Source: Absidia repens (lineage: Eukaryota > Mucoromycota > Mucoromycetes > Mucorales > Cunninghamellaceae). From it: 64,000 nucleotides of DNA. A program made the position numbers and the translations under genes. Below, in pieces: positions 53,687 through 64,000 of the stretch. Each line of letters begins with the position of its first letter. Position 1 is the stretch's first letter. Under the pieces are notes generated by a model, which saw nothing but the letters and a program-made list of their open reading frames with translations, did no database searches and was not told the origin of the DNA. The stretch spans positions 248,001 through 312,000 of the forward strand of contig MCGE01000021.1 in assembly GCA_002105175.1 (NCBI GenBank), written 5' to 3'.

Positions 53687-54990
53687 TTACATTGGACTGT
53701 CTAAATCTCGTGCTTTTTTTAAGACATCATATATATGACAGATCTGTAGTAATAAAATTCGATGATTACTTGAATAAAAAAATTTTATGACAAAATACAT
53801 CCAGTGTGTGTTGCACCCAACCCCCCGCAAAAAAATGTATACTTTTTGACGATGCGTCAAACACTTGTTACCTGACACGTCCTTTGTCTTCAAGTTGTGA
53901 GCCATTGTATGATTATAGCCTATCTAGCTTCATAGCTCCTTATTACAGTTGGTCACTGGTAAATATCCCAAGTACTGTGGCTCATTAAGCAAATGCATTT
54001 TTACATGACTTCCTTGACCTTGGTATCAATATCCTGACCACATGAACTAATTTGAAGTCGGAATAAATGGTAGAGACTTATAAACGCTGCTGATACAAGA
54101 AATACTGATACTGTTCTGTAGGTCTCTGTAAATATATTCTTATTTTTAATTCTCAGCATTGATCATTATATGTTAACTCAAAGACACAATGGTAAAAAGG
54201 GAACTAATATATAATATTGTACAGAGCATGAAAATGACTAAACCAATCTATTTAATTGAAGCATAGCAATAGTTAGTATTAATCTGTATGGATGACGATA
54301 AAAAGCAGTCTATAGCATAAGACATGAGAAAAATCAATGGGATATTTTTCATTGGGACGAGTAGAAAGACTCATATTTTATTGAACAGTATTAAAGACAA
54401 ACTGTCATCAGATTTTTAAAGCCCAGCTAACTTACTAGTGCTAAAACGGTGTTGCTTTTTGCCGTCTTTCTACCCAATCCCACCCCTCTATTTCTCTTTT
54501 CCACCAATCAATTCTTCCAGTTTTCTCCTTCTTCCAAGTTAGCTCTGAGAATGAACTTGCTAAATTAGAGGACATTATTACTCCTGCACCCTACTGAGGC
54601 ACAATCACCCAGAACGATTTATTTGTAAATCATGGAAAATATCAGTTTTCGCTGAAAATGAGCTGAGACCCTATATAACCCACTTCGGTATGATATGCAG
54701 AGGACCCAATAAACTGAATACTCTATACTTTTTTTCACACAAGCACATACCCATTCTTTTTCTCTGCCGAAATATATACAGTATACATTCCTGATCCACG
54801 AAAGATGGTTCACACCGTATCTTCAATGTTTCTATATTAATTCCAGGTCGATTTGAGTAAAAATTTGAAATGGGTGTCATTTTTCGCTGAAGATGAATTG
54901 TAGTTACACAAACATTACTTTCCCCACCATTGCTACTCTACATAACCGCCTAGGTATGAAATACAGACGGGCTAACAAACTAAATATTCT
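53687..54990. other. Repeat-fringed gene desert
   Basis: No gene. A fragment of repeat A (GAAAGACTCATATTTTATTG, about 54364-54383, followed by CCCAGCTAACTTACTAG) and blocks such as TCACACAAGCACATACCC at about 54737-54754 belong to the 5' extension of the repeat family. Confidence 0.5.
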
Positions 54991-54994
54991 GTAG

Positions 54995-55790
54995 TGCATT
55001 TTTTCTTACGCAAACACATGGCTATTTTTTTTTCTACGTTCAAATATATACATGAGGTGATGGACAAAGTCATCTTAATATCCCGCACATTTTCTTTCCA
55101 CGCACTCAAACACACCAATTTATTTCTATGTCCATGTATACCCATTCGTCAATACAAACAATTTAAACTTATAACAAAGAAACTAACGATAAAAAGAGAC
55201 AAGTGTATTTTATTTGGATGAAGTTAAAAACCATGACAAACTAGCACTAAACTAAATTATTGGTGGTTCAGTTATAACTATGGTGAAGCTAATCTAATGA
55301 GTGGATCCAAATCTTGAACCCAAAATGAAAGGGTTTCCCCATGCATGTTTGTATTGCATTTTTCAAAATGCCCCTGATTCACGTTCTAATTCTAATCCAA
55401 GATCACAGCACATTGAAGAATTAATGGAGAAAGGAAATAAAAATGAAAAAATGAAAAAAGCGAAAAAAGACAAAAATAAATAAAAAAAAATAAAGCGTAA
55501 GCGGAGTGTAAATGATGCCACCGTCCATATAGTCGGGCGATTGCCTCTTTTTTTCAACATCCAAAAGCCAAAAAAAAACCAAGTCCTGACTGAGCGCTGA
55601 GCAACGACGGATGGGCCCCAAGGGGCTGCCCTCCATAGTGCGAAATTGCGAAGTCGTTCAACTGCCTTTTTTTTTTTAACCATACAGAAGAAAAAAAAAA
55701 CGAAGTCCTGACTGAGCGCTGAGCAACGACGGATGGGCCCCAAGGGGCTGCCCTCCATAGTGCGAAATGGCGAAGTCATCCAACTGCTCT
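54995..55790 (+). repeat. Dispersed repeat family A, copy 10, with tandem GC-rich tails
   Basis: A 5' extension (TTCTTACGCAAACACATGGC) and core (AAAAAGAGACAAGTGTATTT, GCTAATCTAATGAGTGG, AAAATGAAAGGGTTTCCCC, TTGCATTTTTCAAAATGCCC) run to about 55490. After AAGCGGAGTGTAAATGATGC come two copies of a GC-rich module whose core GGGCCCCAAGGGGCTGCCC is at 55613-55631 and 55735-55753, a 122-nt period, each followed by CTCCATAGTGCGAAATgGCG-like sequence. Confidence 0.8.
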
Positions 55791-55909
55791 TTTTTCACCA
55801 CGCTTTTTCTTTTTTAGTACTCTAATAACCTTCTCTATCCTAACACATTACAGATGACACTTTTTGTAAAACATTGAGTAGCACTCTATCAGACAAACTG
55901 TATAATATT

Positions 55910-56245
55910 TTATTCAGGCAGTAGTTGTTTTATAATTTGGACGATTAGGGTGAGTGGTGTGTGTGGGGGGGCTGGTTCTGTTGTAGATTCAAATCATGAT
56001 ATGAGGAAACTAACACTAAGCTAAGCTCCCCAGATTCTAGATCTAAAATGACAGGATTTCCCCATACGGAGTGAACCCCTCCTAAACTAGCCCTAACATT
56101 AATCTAAGTCCGCCATAACTCCGTAGTGTTACAACCGTGAAGATTAAAGAAATAAAAAAAAAAGAAAGAGTGAAAAAAAATAAGAGCGAAAATTAAAAAA
56201 GAAGCACATGAGCGGGACTTCATACCTTTTTGCGGTCTAGGATTA
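55910..56245 (+). repeat. Dispersed repeat family A, copy 11 (shortened)
   Basis: TTTATTCAGGCAGTAG, ACTAACACTAAGCTAAGCTC, AAAATGACAGGATTTCCCC, CCCCTCCTAAACTAGCC, an A/G-rich stretch, ACATGAGCGGGACTTC. Plus orientation. Confidence 0.65.
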
Positions 56246-56916
56246 GCGGGTGGATACAAAGCAGATGCCCATTTTCTATTTTACAACATTCAACACCATG
56301 CAATACCCACATACTTTTTTTCTTCTCATGATGAAACGGCTTCAACGCCTTCGCATTTTTATCTTTATTGAGTACTATAATCAAAACAGAGGACCTCGCA
56401 GGTAGTTTATAAAATAGGTAGATATCTCACATGGGTCCTTTTTAAAAAAAAATAAAACAACAAAAACAGCTTTTATTACAAAAAATACACAAAACATGAA
56501 GAGTGTTGACTGTGACGAATGATGAAAATGTATTACCTAATTTGACAGATATCAATTGCCCGCTTGATTTACATCTTTCAGGGCACATTACAGATTTGCT
56601 CTTGATCATTTTGTCAAGTTGGTTGTGCTGACATGTGGTCCAATCAAAATTATATGGAATCTATATTCACTATACATTCAGCTTTGAAAGCCTTACAACA
56701 TATGCTTCATTGTATGAAAACCAAGGCCAGAATAAATGCAAAATTTTGTTGTCCGACCGTCCTCTTATTTTTTCTCAAAAAAGTTTGACAAACGTTTGGC
56801 ACAGCAAAGGAAGTAAGTCTGTACAAAATATGCGTTGTTACACCAGCGCTCTTTGTTCATTACAATCTAGGCATGTCTTATGTTATAGAAAATGAACCAG
56901 ATTTCTATTTATTATA
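56246..56916. other. Upstream region of the unrecognised 57-kb gene
   Basis: A frame at 56635-56895 is open on the plus strand and might be an upstream exon, but shows no recognisable features and no clear splice link to the next frame. Confidence 0.35.
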
Positions 56917-57822
56917 ATGAATGAGCAGTATTCTAGTCTAATGCTTTTTTCTTTATCCTCTTTCTCGTCGAACCTGGTTTACTTACAAATGTTACCATAT
57001 ATACAGCCTATTGACCCTCCTTTGGGTATCCCTATGATCCAAGCTTTTGTAAGCGAGTGCAATGGAATCTTGCAGCCTGTGGATGATGATCCGCTTCATG
57101 AGTTGAACCTTCATCAATATCTTTTGTTATCAACATGCAGTATAATATCAAGGCGATACATCAATTATATTAAATCAAGCAACGATTGGCCAAAAATACG
57201 AGAAGAGCATAGCCGTCCTGATTATCGATGGAAATTTCATAATTATTATGGACAAGGCGTATCATCCAGGGTACCACATTATGTTCGCTTGTTGAACCCC
57301 TCCAGTAACATGCCGGTCAGTGAGGGTGACTATGATAGGCCCCCTCCTACTAATGCTGCTGCGTCTGTCTACCAGAAGCCACATATTGATACTACTCTTG
57401 ATGAAAGAAACCGATTGATGACGGAGAACATTCACAATACAGGACCTACCAGTGACTTTCTGAGACCCAGCACCTCTCCTATATTTGCAACTTCCTCTGA
57501 AGCAGATTTTGAATTACGCTCTTCCAGAGTATCCAGTGTGCCTGTGGATGCCGGATTATCCAATGTCAATGAACGGACAGCAAGACCACGAAAACCCCGC
57601 CCTGTAGACCCTCTAAGACTTCGTAAACGTATCAAGGTAGCTGTTAGGGCACTCCGAACCCTAAATGGTAAAGTAACAAAATTTAGAAATCTTCCTTTGA
57701 ATTTCCAATACCGCGGCATGCGTCTCTTGGAGCTAGAATGTGAAAAAATGGGTGTAAACACTCCAGTTAATCTTAAAGACTTTTTGGAGCTTTACTTTAA
57801 TAAGAAGGCAAGACGTCAATAA
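56917..57822 (+). CDS. Unrecognised protein with basic C-terminal region
   Basis: Open frame of 301 residues. The true start is uncertain: ATATATACAG just before residue 26 (PIDPPLGIP) looks like an intron acceptor, so the first 25 residues may be non-coding. Residues 30-110 are mixed and probably folded (HELNLHQYLLLSTCSIISRR); 130-225 are polar and disordered; 226-301 are basic (RPRKPRPVDPLRLRKRIKVA, then LNGKVTKFRNLPLNFQYRGM) and end in a helical KDFLELYFNKKARRQ. No signal peptide or membrane segment once the doubtful start is ignored. I do not recognise the family; the basic end could bind nucleic acid. It sits alone among repeats, so a transposon-derived origin is possible. Confidence 0.5.
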   Translation: MNEQYSSLMLFSLSSFSSNLVYLQMLPYIQPIDPPLGIPMIQAFVSECNGILQPVDDDPLHELNLHQYLLLSTCSIISRRYINYIKSSNDWPKIREEHSRPDYRWKFHNYYGQGVSSRVPHYVRLLNPSSNMPVSEGDYDRPPPTNAAASVYQKPHIDTTLDERNRLMTENIHNTGPTSDFLRPSTSPIFATSSEADFELRSSRVSSVPVDAGLSNVNERTARPRKPRPVDPLRLRKRIKVAVRALRTLNGKVTKFRNLPLNFQYRGMRLLELECEKMGVNTPVNLKDFLELYFNKKARRQ

Positions 57823-58435
57823 ACTTTTTTTTTGGAACCACTCAGTCTATGTCTATATCTAATATTTTTATACAGCTCACAAAGTCTCGCGGTACTGAAT
57901 GCAGCATTTATCATGTTGCACTGTATATGTACGGACTGTTCTGAATCATTGGACTCTCGTTAACCATTCCTGAGACCTTTTTTTTTCTACAATGCACAAT
58001 GCTACCTCTCCTTATAAGCGTGGCATTATCATGGCACCTCGATTTCAGAGGATTTCATCGAATATATATGCATCCAAATTTTCGTCGAAATGTCTCATTT
58101 AAAGTCACGGGGGTTCCATATATCGTCATAGCCTGCACTTTTCATTACCTGTCAACATAAACAGTATTCCGGAGTGTCATTCTTCATTCTGCAAAAGAAC
58201 AAAAATCAAAATCAATAAAGGCAAAAGTATATATATGTACGAGTGATAATAACACGGTTTTTATTAATATATTAAAAAGAGCATGGTCCAAATCCTTATC
58301 TAAGATAATGATCTACTTTGTATTTTCCATCCATTTCCTCCACTCACATCACTGTATCCATGTCGCTGATACAATCTTGGGGAGGGTTTTTTTTTGGCAA
58401 CTGTACGTAGCATTTTACATACAAGTTTTTTTTTT
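57823..58435. other. Intergenic, no gene seen
   Basis: T run right after the stop at 57823; otherwise ordinary AT-rich sequence without protein or RNA features. Confidence 0.5.
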
Positions 58436-58960
58436 CTACGCATAAACTCCCCACCCCACACACACTCTCATTTTCCACGCACATACGCCATGCTCATTCA
58501 GCGAGACAATGAAAGGCATGAAAGAGACTAATAGTAAAAAGACAAGACATGTTTAATTCTGATATAGATGCAATATAAACTATGACCACTAACGTTAAGT
58601 TGAGCTAATGACACTATTCTAAAATGAATGCTAATTTGAGGACGGTCAAAGATCACGAATACAAAATGGAAGGGTTTCCCCATGATGTTTGTATTGCACT
58701 TTTCAAAAGACCCCTGATTCAATTTCTAACCACTAATCCAAGATCACTAAATCCACAGTTGAAGTTGATGTTCTAAAAAAAAAAAGAAACGAAAGAAAGA
58801 GGAAGAAAAAAATGGGCAACAGAAAATTTAAATCCATGGAGGCGGAGTGCGAATGGTTCAGTCACCATATTTTTCGACCTTTTTTAAAAAAGTGTCTATT
58901 GACGACGCGCTGAGCACGACGGTCGGGCCCCAAGGGGCTGCCCACCAAAGTGCGAAATGG
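58436..58960 (+). repeat. Dispersed repeat family A, copy 12, with GC-rich tail
   Basis: Close relative of the 12.2-kb copy: CACGCACATACGCCATGC, AGCGAGACAATGAAAGGCAT, AGACATGTTTAATTCTGATA, GAGCTAATGACACTATTC, AATGGAAGGGTTTCCCCATG, then GGCGGAGTGCGAATGG and the GC module core at 58925-58943 (GGGCCCCAAGGGGCTGCCC). Confidence 0.8.
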
Positions 58961-59100
58961 CGGAGGCCTTAATCCCTTCCCTATTTTTTTTTTTTCAGCA
59001 CACATAAAAACCCATAGACGACGCGCTGAGCACGACGGTTGGGCCCCAAGGGGCTGCCCACCAAAGTGCGAAATGGCGGAGGCTTTAATCCTATCCCATC
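58890..59100 (+). repeat. Tandem pair of the GC-rich tail module
   Basis: Two copies, cores at 58925-58943 and 59041-59059 (period 116 nt), each within GACGACGCGCTGAGCACGAC, core, CACCAAAGTGCGAAATGGCG and GAGGCTTTAATCC. A partial third (GCTGCCCACCCATAGTGCC) is at about 59168-59186. Confidence 0.85.
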
Positions 59101-59309
59101 GAAACCCACACTTTAATAAAAAACTGTGACACCCAGTAAATCGAAAGATTTCCAAAAGCTCCGAATCGCTGCCCACCCATAGTGCCAAATCACAGAGTCT
59201 TCCATCAGAACCCACACATTAGAAACCCCCCTGCCACCCAGTGACTACATAATTAATATTATTCTCAACTTTATTCTTCAATATCCCCCACCACAACAAA
59301 ATACACTGT

Positions 59310-60175
59310 AATAGCTGTTTTTTCACACAAACACATCCCTGTTTTCTTTTATACGCACAAACTTATAGACTTGGTGGAAGAAGTCTCCATAATACAGTAC
59401 CTAATCCGTTCCTTTCTCATATATATATATAGACACACTTTTTTTTTTTCTTTGCATATGTAATACACATTCAATGAAGCTCATAATGTAAACGTAGAAC
59501 AGAGATACTAAATATAATAAAAAGAACATATTTATTCAGTCGTAGATATAAACAATGACAAACTATTACTAAACTAATGAGTGCTAATCTACTGTCGTTC
59601 CCAATCCTTCATCCAAAATGAAAGCGTTTCCCCATGATGTTTGTTTTGCGTTTTTTAAAACGCCCCTGATTCAAGTTCTAACACTAATCCTAGATCACCA
59701 GTTCCCCAATGAGCCTTGCCATCATATCATTCAGACTATCATGAAGGAAAAAAATAAAAAAGAAAGAAAAAGAGAAGGAAAAAAAAGGGGACCAAAAAAA
59801 AAATAGAAAGCAAAATGCGGAGCCTGAATCATCCAGCTTTTTTTTATCTCAAAAAAATGAAGGAAATGCAAATCGCCATAATTACCATAGTGCATAATTC
59901 GTTTTATCTTCCAGTGGAAATGCAGTTGCAACCCCTAAATAATCAAGCTCCAATCTCTCTGATGCTTTCAAGTAAGCTATTATTTCAGCACACAAAAAAC
60001 CCATTGACGACGCGCTGAGCACGACTGTTGGGCCCCAAAGGGCTGCCCACCAAAGTGCGAAATGGCGGAGGCTTTAATCCTATCTCATCAAAACCCGCAC
60101 TTTAATAAAAAAAAACTGTGACACTCAATAAATCGAAAGATTTCCAAAAGCTCCAGCGGAGCGCCAGAGCTTTTA
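59310..60175 (+). repeat. Dispersed repeat family A, copy 13, with GC-rich tail and hairpin
   Basis: CACACAAACACATCCCTG, AAAAAGAACATATTTATTCA, AAAATGAAAGCGTTTCCCC, GCGTTTTTTAAAACGCCCC, an A/G-rich stretch, TGCGGAGCCTGAATCATCC, GC core at 60030-60048 (one base different), then AGCTCCAGCGGAGCGCC hairpin at 60149-60165. The 3' half from 60003 repeats 58890-59160 closely, including AAATCGAAAGATTTCCAAAA. Confidence 0.8.
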
Positions 60176-60229
60176 TAAAAAAAAAAAAAAAAAAAAAAAA
60201 AAGTATTTTAATAATTTCTAACTACAAAA

Positions 60230-60440
60230 TGTAATAAGGCTTTTGCTTATGGTTCTGGGTATCCTATAGCCACAAAATGTGACAAGACCATATTTTAAAT
60301 GATCGTCAGTGACTTTATTCAATACACCAAGCAATGTAGATCGGTGTCCGGAAAGGCCGCGCCACTGAAATGCCACCGAAATGCGACAGTGAGGCCAGGT
60401 ACTATAAACATTCGACCTAAATCCTTTCAATGTTGCCTTT
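60230..60440 (-). repeat. Fragment shared with 40.86-40.95 kb
   Basis: The minus strand reads CATTTCGGTGGCATTTCAGT, then CCGGACACCGATCTACATTG; at 40.9 kb the minus strand has ATTTCGGTGGCACCGCCC then GAGACGCCGACCTATATTG. This suggests a second, unclassified dispersed family. Coding capacity is not clear. Confidence 0.4.
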
Positions 60441-60600
60441 GCAGCGTTTCCAGTATATCATTCAGGAGTTTTTATTGGTTTCCGGTAGATAATCATTGGG
60501 ATTTGTAAGAGAGAGAGCTTTTTTCACATCGATAGACAAAAATAAAGTGAGCTAACAAATTTGAAAAGATCAACACCACATACTAACCTAAATAGACAGA

Positions 60601-60783
60601 TCAAATCTGTTGCAGCACCGATTTGAAGATATAAATGAAATATTCCGCAAAAATAGCACGTCTGCTGGGGAAGACGGCGTAAGCTGGCTTAACACAATTA
60701 ACGTTGTCTTCACCATACGTAGATATGCTAGAAAGTGGCATAAAATGTTTGACAGCGACATGCATATCGTGTCCTAGCTTCAT
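60601..60783 (-). pseudogene. Short coding-like remnant
   Basis: 60-codon frame MKLGHDMHVAVKHFMPLSSI... ending FIYIFKSVLQQI and a stop. Composition looks coding, but no neighbouring exon was found and I do not recognise it. May be the last exon of a lost gene. Confidence 0.3.
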
Positions 60784-61130
60784 TTATATGATTAGTCAAG
60801 CACAAATGTGGCAATGTATATTTGATAATAAGTAATCTAATAATGTCAACCAGTTCCTGGGACTTTAAATGGGAAAAAGTGATCATAGTGGGTAAACCAG
60901 AAAACAAGTGCTTAGTAGGACGCTCACAAAATACATATTACATAGTTTACTGTACTATGTGCCAGAAGGTAGTCAGCAAAAAATGAAACCATTTAGTAAA
61001 GTATATTGGTAGCCATTGATAGATATTAAAATTTATGACGAAGGGTTTAGTGCAACAAGGGAGTTGACGGTAATATCTTTTAGAGGAAGATTGAGGGAGA
61101 CTAATATGAGATTTGAAGAATAGTCAACAC
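60784..61130. other. Intergenic, no gene seen
   Basis: AT-rich spacer without open frames of note. Confidence 0.45.
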
Positions 61131-61520
61131 TAAACTAAAGGAAAATTGTAAAACGGGGTCTACTGCGCAAGAAATGAGTGAGGCTTATGGGACATTTTTC
61201 ATTGAGGCAAAGTAAAAAGAGACATATTTTACTCAGATGTAGATACAAACTATGAACTAATTAGAACTAACTAGAACTAACCAAGCTAATGAAGGCATCT
61301 AAGATCGTCTAATGGTATTACTATATGAAAGGGTTTCGCCATGCATTTTGTAATCCCTGGCCTGAAAACACTTCTACGCTAGTACTGATGCTAATCTAAG
61401 GTTAGCATAACCTCAAACAAGTTGAATGGTGAAGAAAATGAAAGTCAAGAGAGACAAAGCCCCAAAAAAGGGAGTAAATAAAATTCACCACGTGGGCTGG
61501 ATTCTAATTTGTGTTTTTTG
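61120..61520 (+). repeat. Dispersed repeat family A, copy 14 (same subfamily as the 5.7-6.3 kb copy)
   Basis: GTCAACACTAAACTAAAGG, GGGTCTACTGCGCAAGAAAT, TTATGGGACATTTTTCATTG, AGACATATTTTACTCAG, CTAACCAAGCTAATGAAGGC, ATGAAAGGGTTTCGCCATGC, TAATCCCTGGCCTGAAAACA. The ordered blocks match copy 2 better than the other copies. Confidence 0.75.
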
Positions 61521-61947
61521 GAACGCCCCAAGGCCAAAAAGTGCCTCCACATTATCGGGGAAGGGGGGCAGTGGGCGCCTAGTTATCAGTCGCCTGTAGC
61601 AGTACTGATTTTATAAACGAAAGTATTTATGCTCTACTCAGTTCAACCACTTTTTTTTGTCAATATACATTATTGGCGGTTATCATCTCATTTATTTAAC
61701 AAAAGCAGATCGTTGCCTCCAAAATGTCGACACCCCAGTATGTATACCTTCCCAATTTTCGGCTAAATGTTTCTGAATTTGTCAGAAGGTCGAATGCACC
61801 TTTTCAAGTGCGACGAATGTGCGACTGAATACCCACACAGCATTTCCATCGCCGTTTTAACTGTTCAAAAAAAAGTTGCCCAACCTCCGAGCAAATGGAG
61901 AGAAACACAAAGTTTTTTTCCCGTTTGCTCAAGAAATATAAGGAAAA
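61521..61947. other. Promoter/leader region of the M20 hydrolase gene
   Basis: Contains an upstream ATG at 61724 followed by a GTATGT donor, which could start an alternative first exon (ATGTCGACACCCCA spliced to 61958). No separate gene seen. Confidence 0.4.
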
Positions 61948-63655
61948 ATGTCGAACAGTGATATCAAAGATTCAATCACACAAACTATTGATGGCTTGGA
62001 TGCCACTCTTCGTGAAATCAGCTTAAAGGTAAAGGAGAAAATATAGGTAGAAGCTCTCTTTTATAAATAAGCACCCGTGTCTTCCTTTCTTTCTTAGATT
62101 CATGATGACCCCGAACTTGGTAATAGAGAATTCCACGCCTATGAATTATTAACCCGGTACCTCAAAGAGCAAGGATTCAACATTGTATATGGAGCTGCTG
62201 GAATGAAAACAGCCTTTATTGCGGAATACACCAATGGCCCTGGACGAAGAGTCGGGTTCTGCAGTGAATATGATGCGTTGCCTGGGTAACCAAGGAGAGG
62301 ACGGGTACACAATATGTATAGTAGACTAAGTATAGTTAACCAAGCCTCTTTCTTTTTGTATGCTTCATAGAGTTGGACATGGCTGTGGACATAATCTTAT
62401 CGCTATTGCAGGACTTGCCTGTGCCATAGCAACGAAACGCTTATTGGAAGAAAACAAGATTCACGGTACTGTTGTCTTATTTGGCACACCTGCCGAAGAA
62501 AGTACTAGTGGCAAAATCACATTTGTCAAATCTGGAGAAGTCAACAAGCGGGTGGACGTTGGTATGATGCTGGTAAAGTATATTTTGTGATGAATGCAAA
62601 GCAGAAAATAATAAATCGTTTCTATATCGATTTATCATATCATTATTTGGAGTGTTAGCCCTAAGGTCAGAGGAAAATATAGGCATTTAACCACTTTTAT
62701 TTTTATTTTTTGATAAAGCATCCTTTTGCAGAAGATGGACTATATGCTAATATGTTGGCTTTGGATACCTTGGAAGTTGAATTTTTTGGAAAACAAAGCC
62801 ATGCCGGTATGGCTCCTTGGAATGGCATTAATGCAGTCGATGCCATCATGCAAGGTTTTGATAATATAGCCATGTTGAGACAACAAATTCTGCCTACTAA
62901 CAGGTAAAAACCACAAAAAATGCTATTTATATCAACAAAAAAAGAAGATGCAATGACCTTCATTAATCTCTTTTCTTTTGGCGGGGAATAAAGAATGCAT
63001 GGCATTATCACTGATGGTGGAGAAGCAGTAAGTTTTCTCTGATTTAGTTTTAGTTTTTTTACGCTCATTCTCTTCCATTGTAGGCGAATGTGATACCAGC
63101 TCATTCTGCAGCACGCTTTTATGCAAGATCTGTCACGCGGGAGCAACTTGCCGATTTGAAAGCGAGAATGGAAAACTGTTTCAAAGCGGCAGCAAAGGCT
63201 ACTGGATGTACTTACAAGATGTCATGGGGTCCCAATGGTCCAGTGGAAGGTAAATAAAATAAATAAATAAATAAATAAAAATATTTTAGCAAGTGTCTCA
63301 CGATAATCGAGTAGACGTATTTATGAACACCACACTTGCGGAATATTACAAGGCTTTAATGGAAGAACAAGGCGTGAAATATCTTCCTCGTGCAGAAGAA
63401 GAACAAATCATCGGTGCCTCGACTGATATGGGTAACTTCAGCTATGCCGTCCCTTGTATTCATCCTGCGTATGGTATTGATACCACTGCAACAAACCATA
63501 CTAAAGAATTTGCTACCGCTGCATCCACATTGAAAGCGCACCAAAACACTCTTCGCGCTGCAAAATGCTTGTCTCTCACTGCTGCCCATGTATATCTTTC
63601 TGATACCTTCTATGAAGCTGCAGTAGTTGATTTTAAAAAAGGGAAGACCCAATGA
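61948..63655 (+). CDS. M20-family metallo-amidohydrolase (PM20D2-like)
   Basis: Seven exons: 61948-62028, 62098-62285, 62371-62572, 62719-62903, 62994-63027, 63084-63249, 63294-63655, 405 residues. Characteristic M20D segments: LKIHDDPELGNREFHAYELL, GFCSEYDALPGVGHGCGHNL (metal-binding HGCGH), GTPAEESTSGK, the dimerisation domain start (HPFAEDGLY, EVEFFGKQSHAGMAPWNGIN), GGEAANVIPAHSAARFYARS, and the C-terminal STDMGNFSYAVPCIHP. Relatives hydrolyse N-acyl amino acids or dipeptides; PM20D2 removes unusual dipeptides. No signal peptide, hence cytosolic. The C-terminus lacks any extra domain. An alternative start at 61724 through a 219-nt intron would give MSTPHDIKDS instead of MSNSDIKDS; 61948 is preferred because the alternative acceptor has no pyrimidine tract. 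Confidence 0.93.
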
Positions 63656-63828
63656 AGCGGAAGAGCAATACCTGCCATACATACATGAAAAAATAAATAA
63701 TTCATAGTAGTGATTTCCTACGCTTTTTTTTTATCCTAAACATTATATATGTTCGGGCGAAACTGCAAATAATGTATTCCAAAGCATGATGACATGAATT
63801 TTATCTTTATTTTATTTTTTATATGATG

Positions 63829-64000
63829 AATTTTTGTAACGTGCACTGAAACAAACGAGGTTCAGTGGAGTAAATATCCATATGAAGCGATCGCTCGAAT
63901 TGAACGAATGTTGCGTTGTCAGGGTGAGTGTGCTGTGCAAGAGAATACAACTGTTTCATGTGTGATGGTGGCACAATTTCGTCCCGTTTCGAGGACAAAA
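63829..64000 (+). other. Open frame running off the window edge
   Basis: From 63829 one plus-strand frame stays open to base 64000 (TNEVQWSKYPYEAIARIERM, LRCQGECAVQENTTVSCVMV). A good donor (CAGG|GTGAGT, about 63922) lies inside it. Composition suggests part of an exon of a next gene, but the family is not recognised and the gene is incomplete. Confidence 0.3.

Overview
This is a stretch of fungal nuclear DNA. Genes carry many short (about 50-110 nt), T-rich spliceosomal introns with GTAAGT/GTATGT donors and Y-AG acceptors. Intergenic DNA is AT-rich with very frequent long A/T homopolymers. The gene content (PMA-type proton ATPase, PCL-type cyclin, ascorbate-oxidase-like multicopper oxidase, HET-domain proteins, secreted trypsin, LUC7, BRAP2, QNG1) fits early-diverging fungi, most likely Mucoromycota/Mucorales (an Absidia/Lichtheimia-like genome). 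That placement is inference from gene style, not from a marker gene.

Layout. 0-5 kb: 3' end of a LUC7-like U1 snRNP gene, an intronless PCL-type cyclin, a secreted inhibitor of the Streptomyces subtilisin inhibitor (SSI) family, and an orphan Cys-rich secreted protein. 5-29 kb is an accessory-looking block: a decayed multi-exon gene (6.5-9.8 kb), a truncated Ty3/gypsy element (12.9-15.3 kb), a large HET-domain gene with a decayed paralogue 3 kb downstream, a secreted S1 protease, a BRAP2-type RING/ZnF-UBP gene, and a decayed gene with a serine-recombinase-like GYARKS motif. 29.7-52 kb is mostly conserved housekeeping DNA: queuosine-salvage glycosylase QNG1, plasma-membrane H+-ATPase, F-box/LRR protein, a divergent Rho GTPase, a multicopper oxidase, a bHLH factor and a PP2C phosphatase. 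52-61.9 kb is repeat-rich with one tiny secreted protein and one unrecognised ORF. 61.9-63.7 kb is an M20 amidohydrolase.

A dispersed non-coding repeat (about 250-450 bp; motif AAAATGAAAGGGTTTCCCC) occurs at least a dozen times, almost always on the + strand, sometimes with a GC-rich tail module (core GGGCCCCAAGGGGCTGCCC) in tandem.

Most striking: (i) the Rho GTPase keeps its reading frame and an intact P-loop Gly-Lys-Thr if two successive one-nucleotide exons are spliced between three ordinary introns; (ii) a bacterial-type SSI protease inhibitor with Asp at the predicted P1 site; (iii) the strand-biased repeat family. Exon coordinates were worked out by hand from splice consensus, phase and family similarity; no database search was possible.
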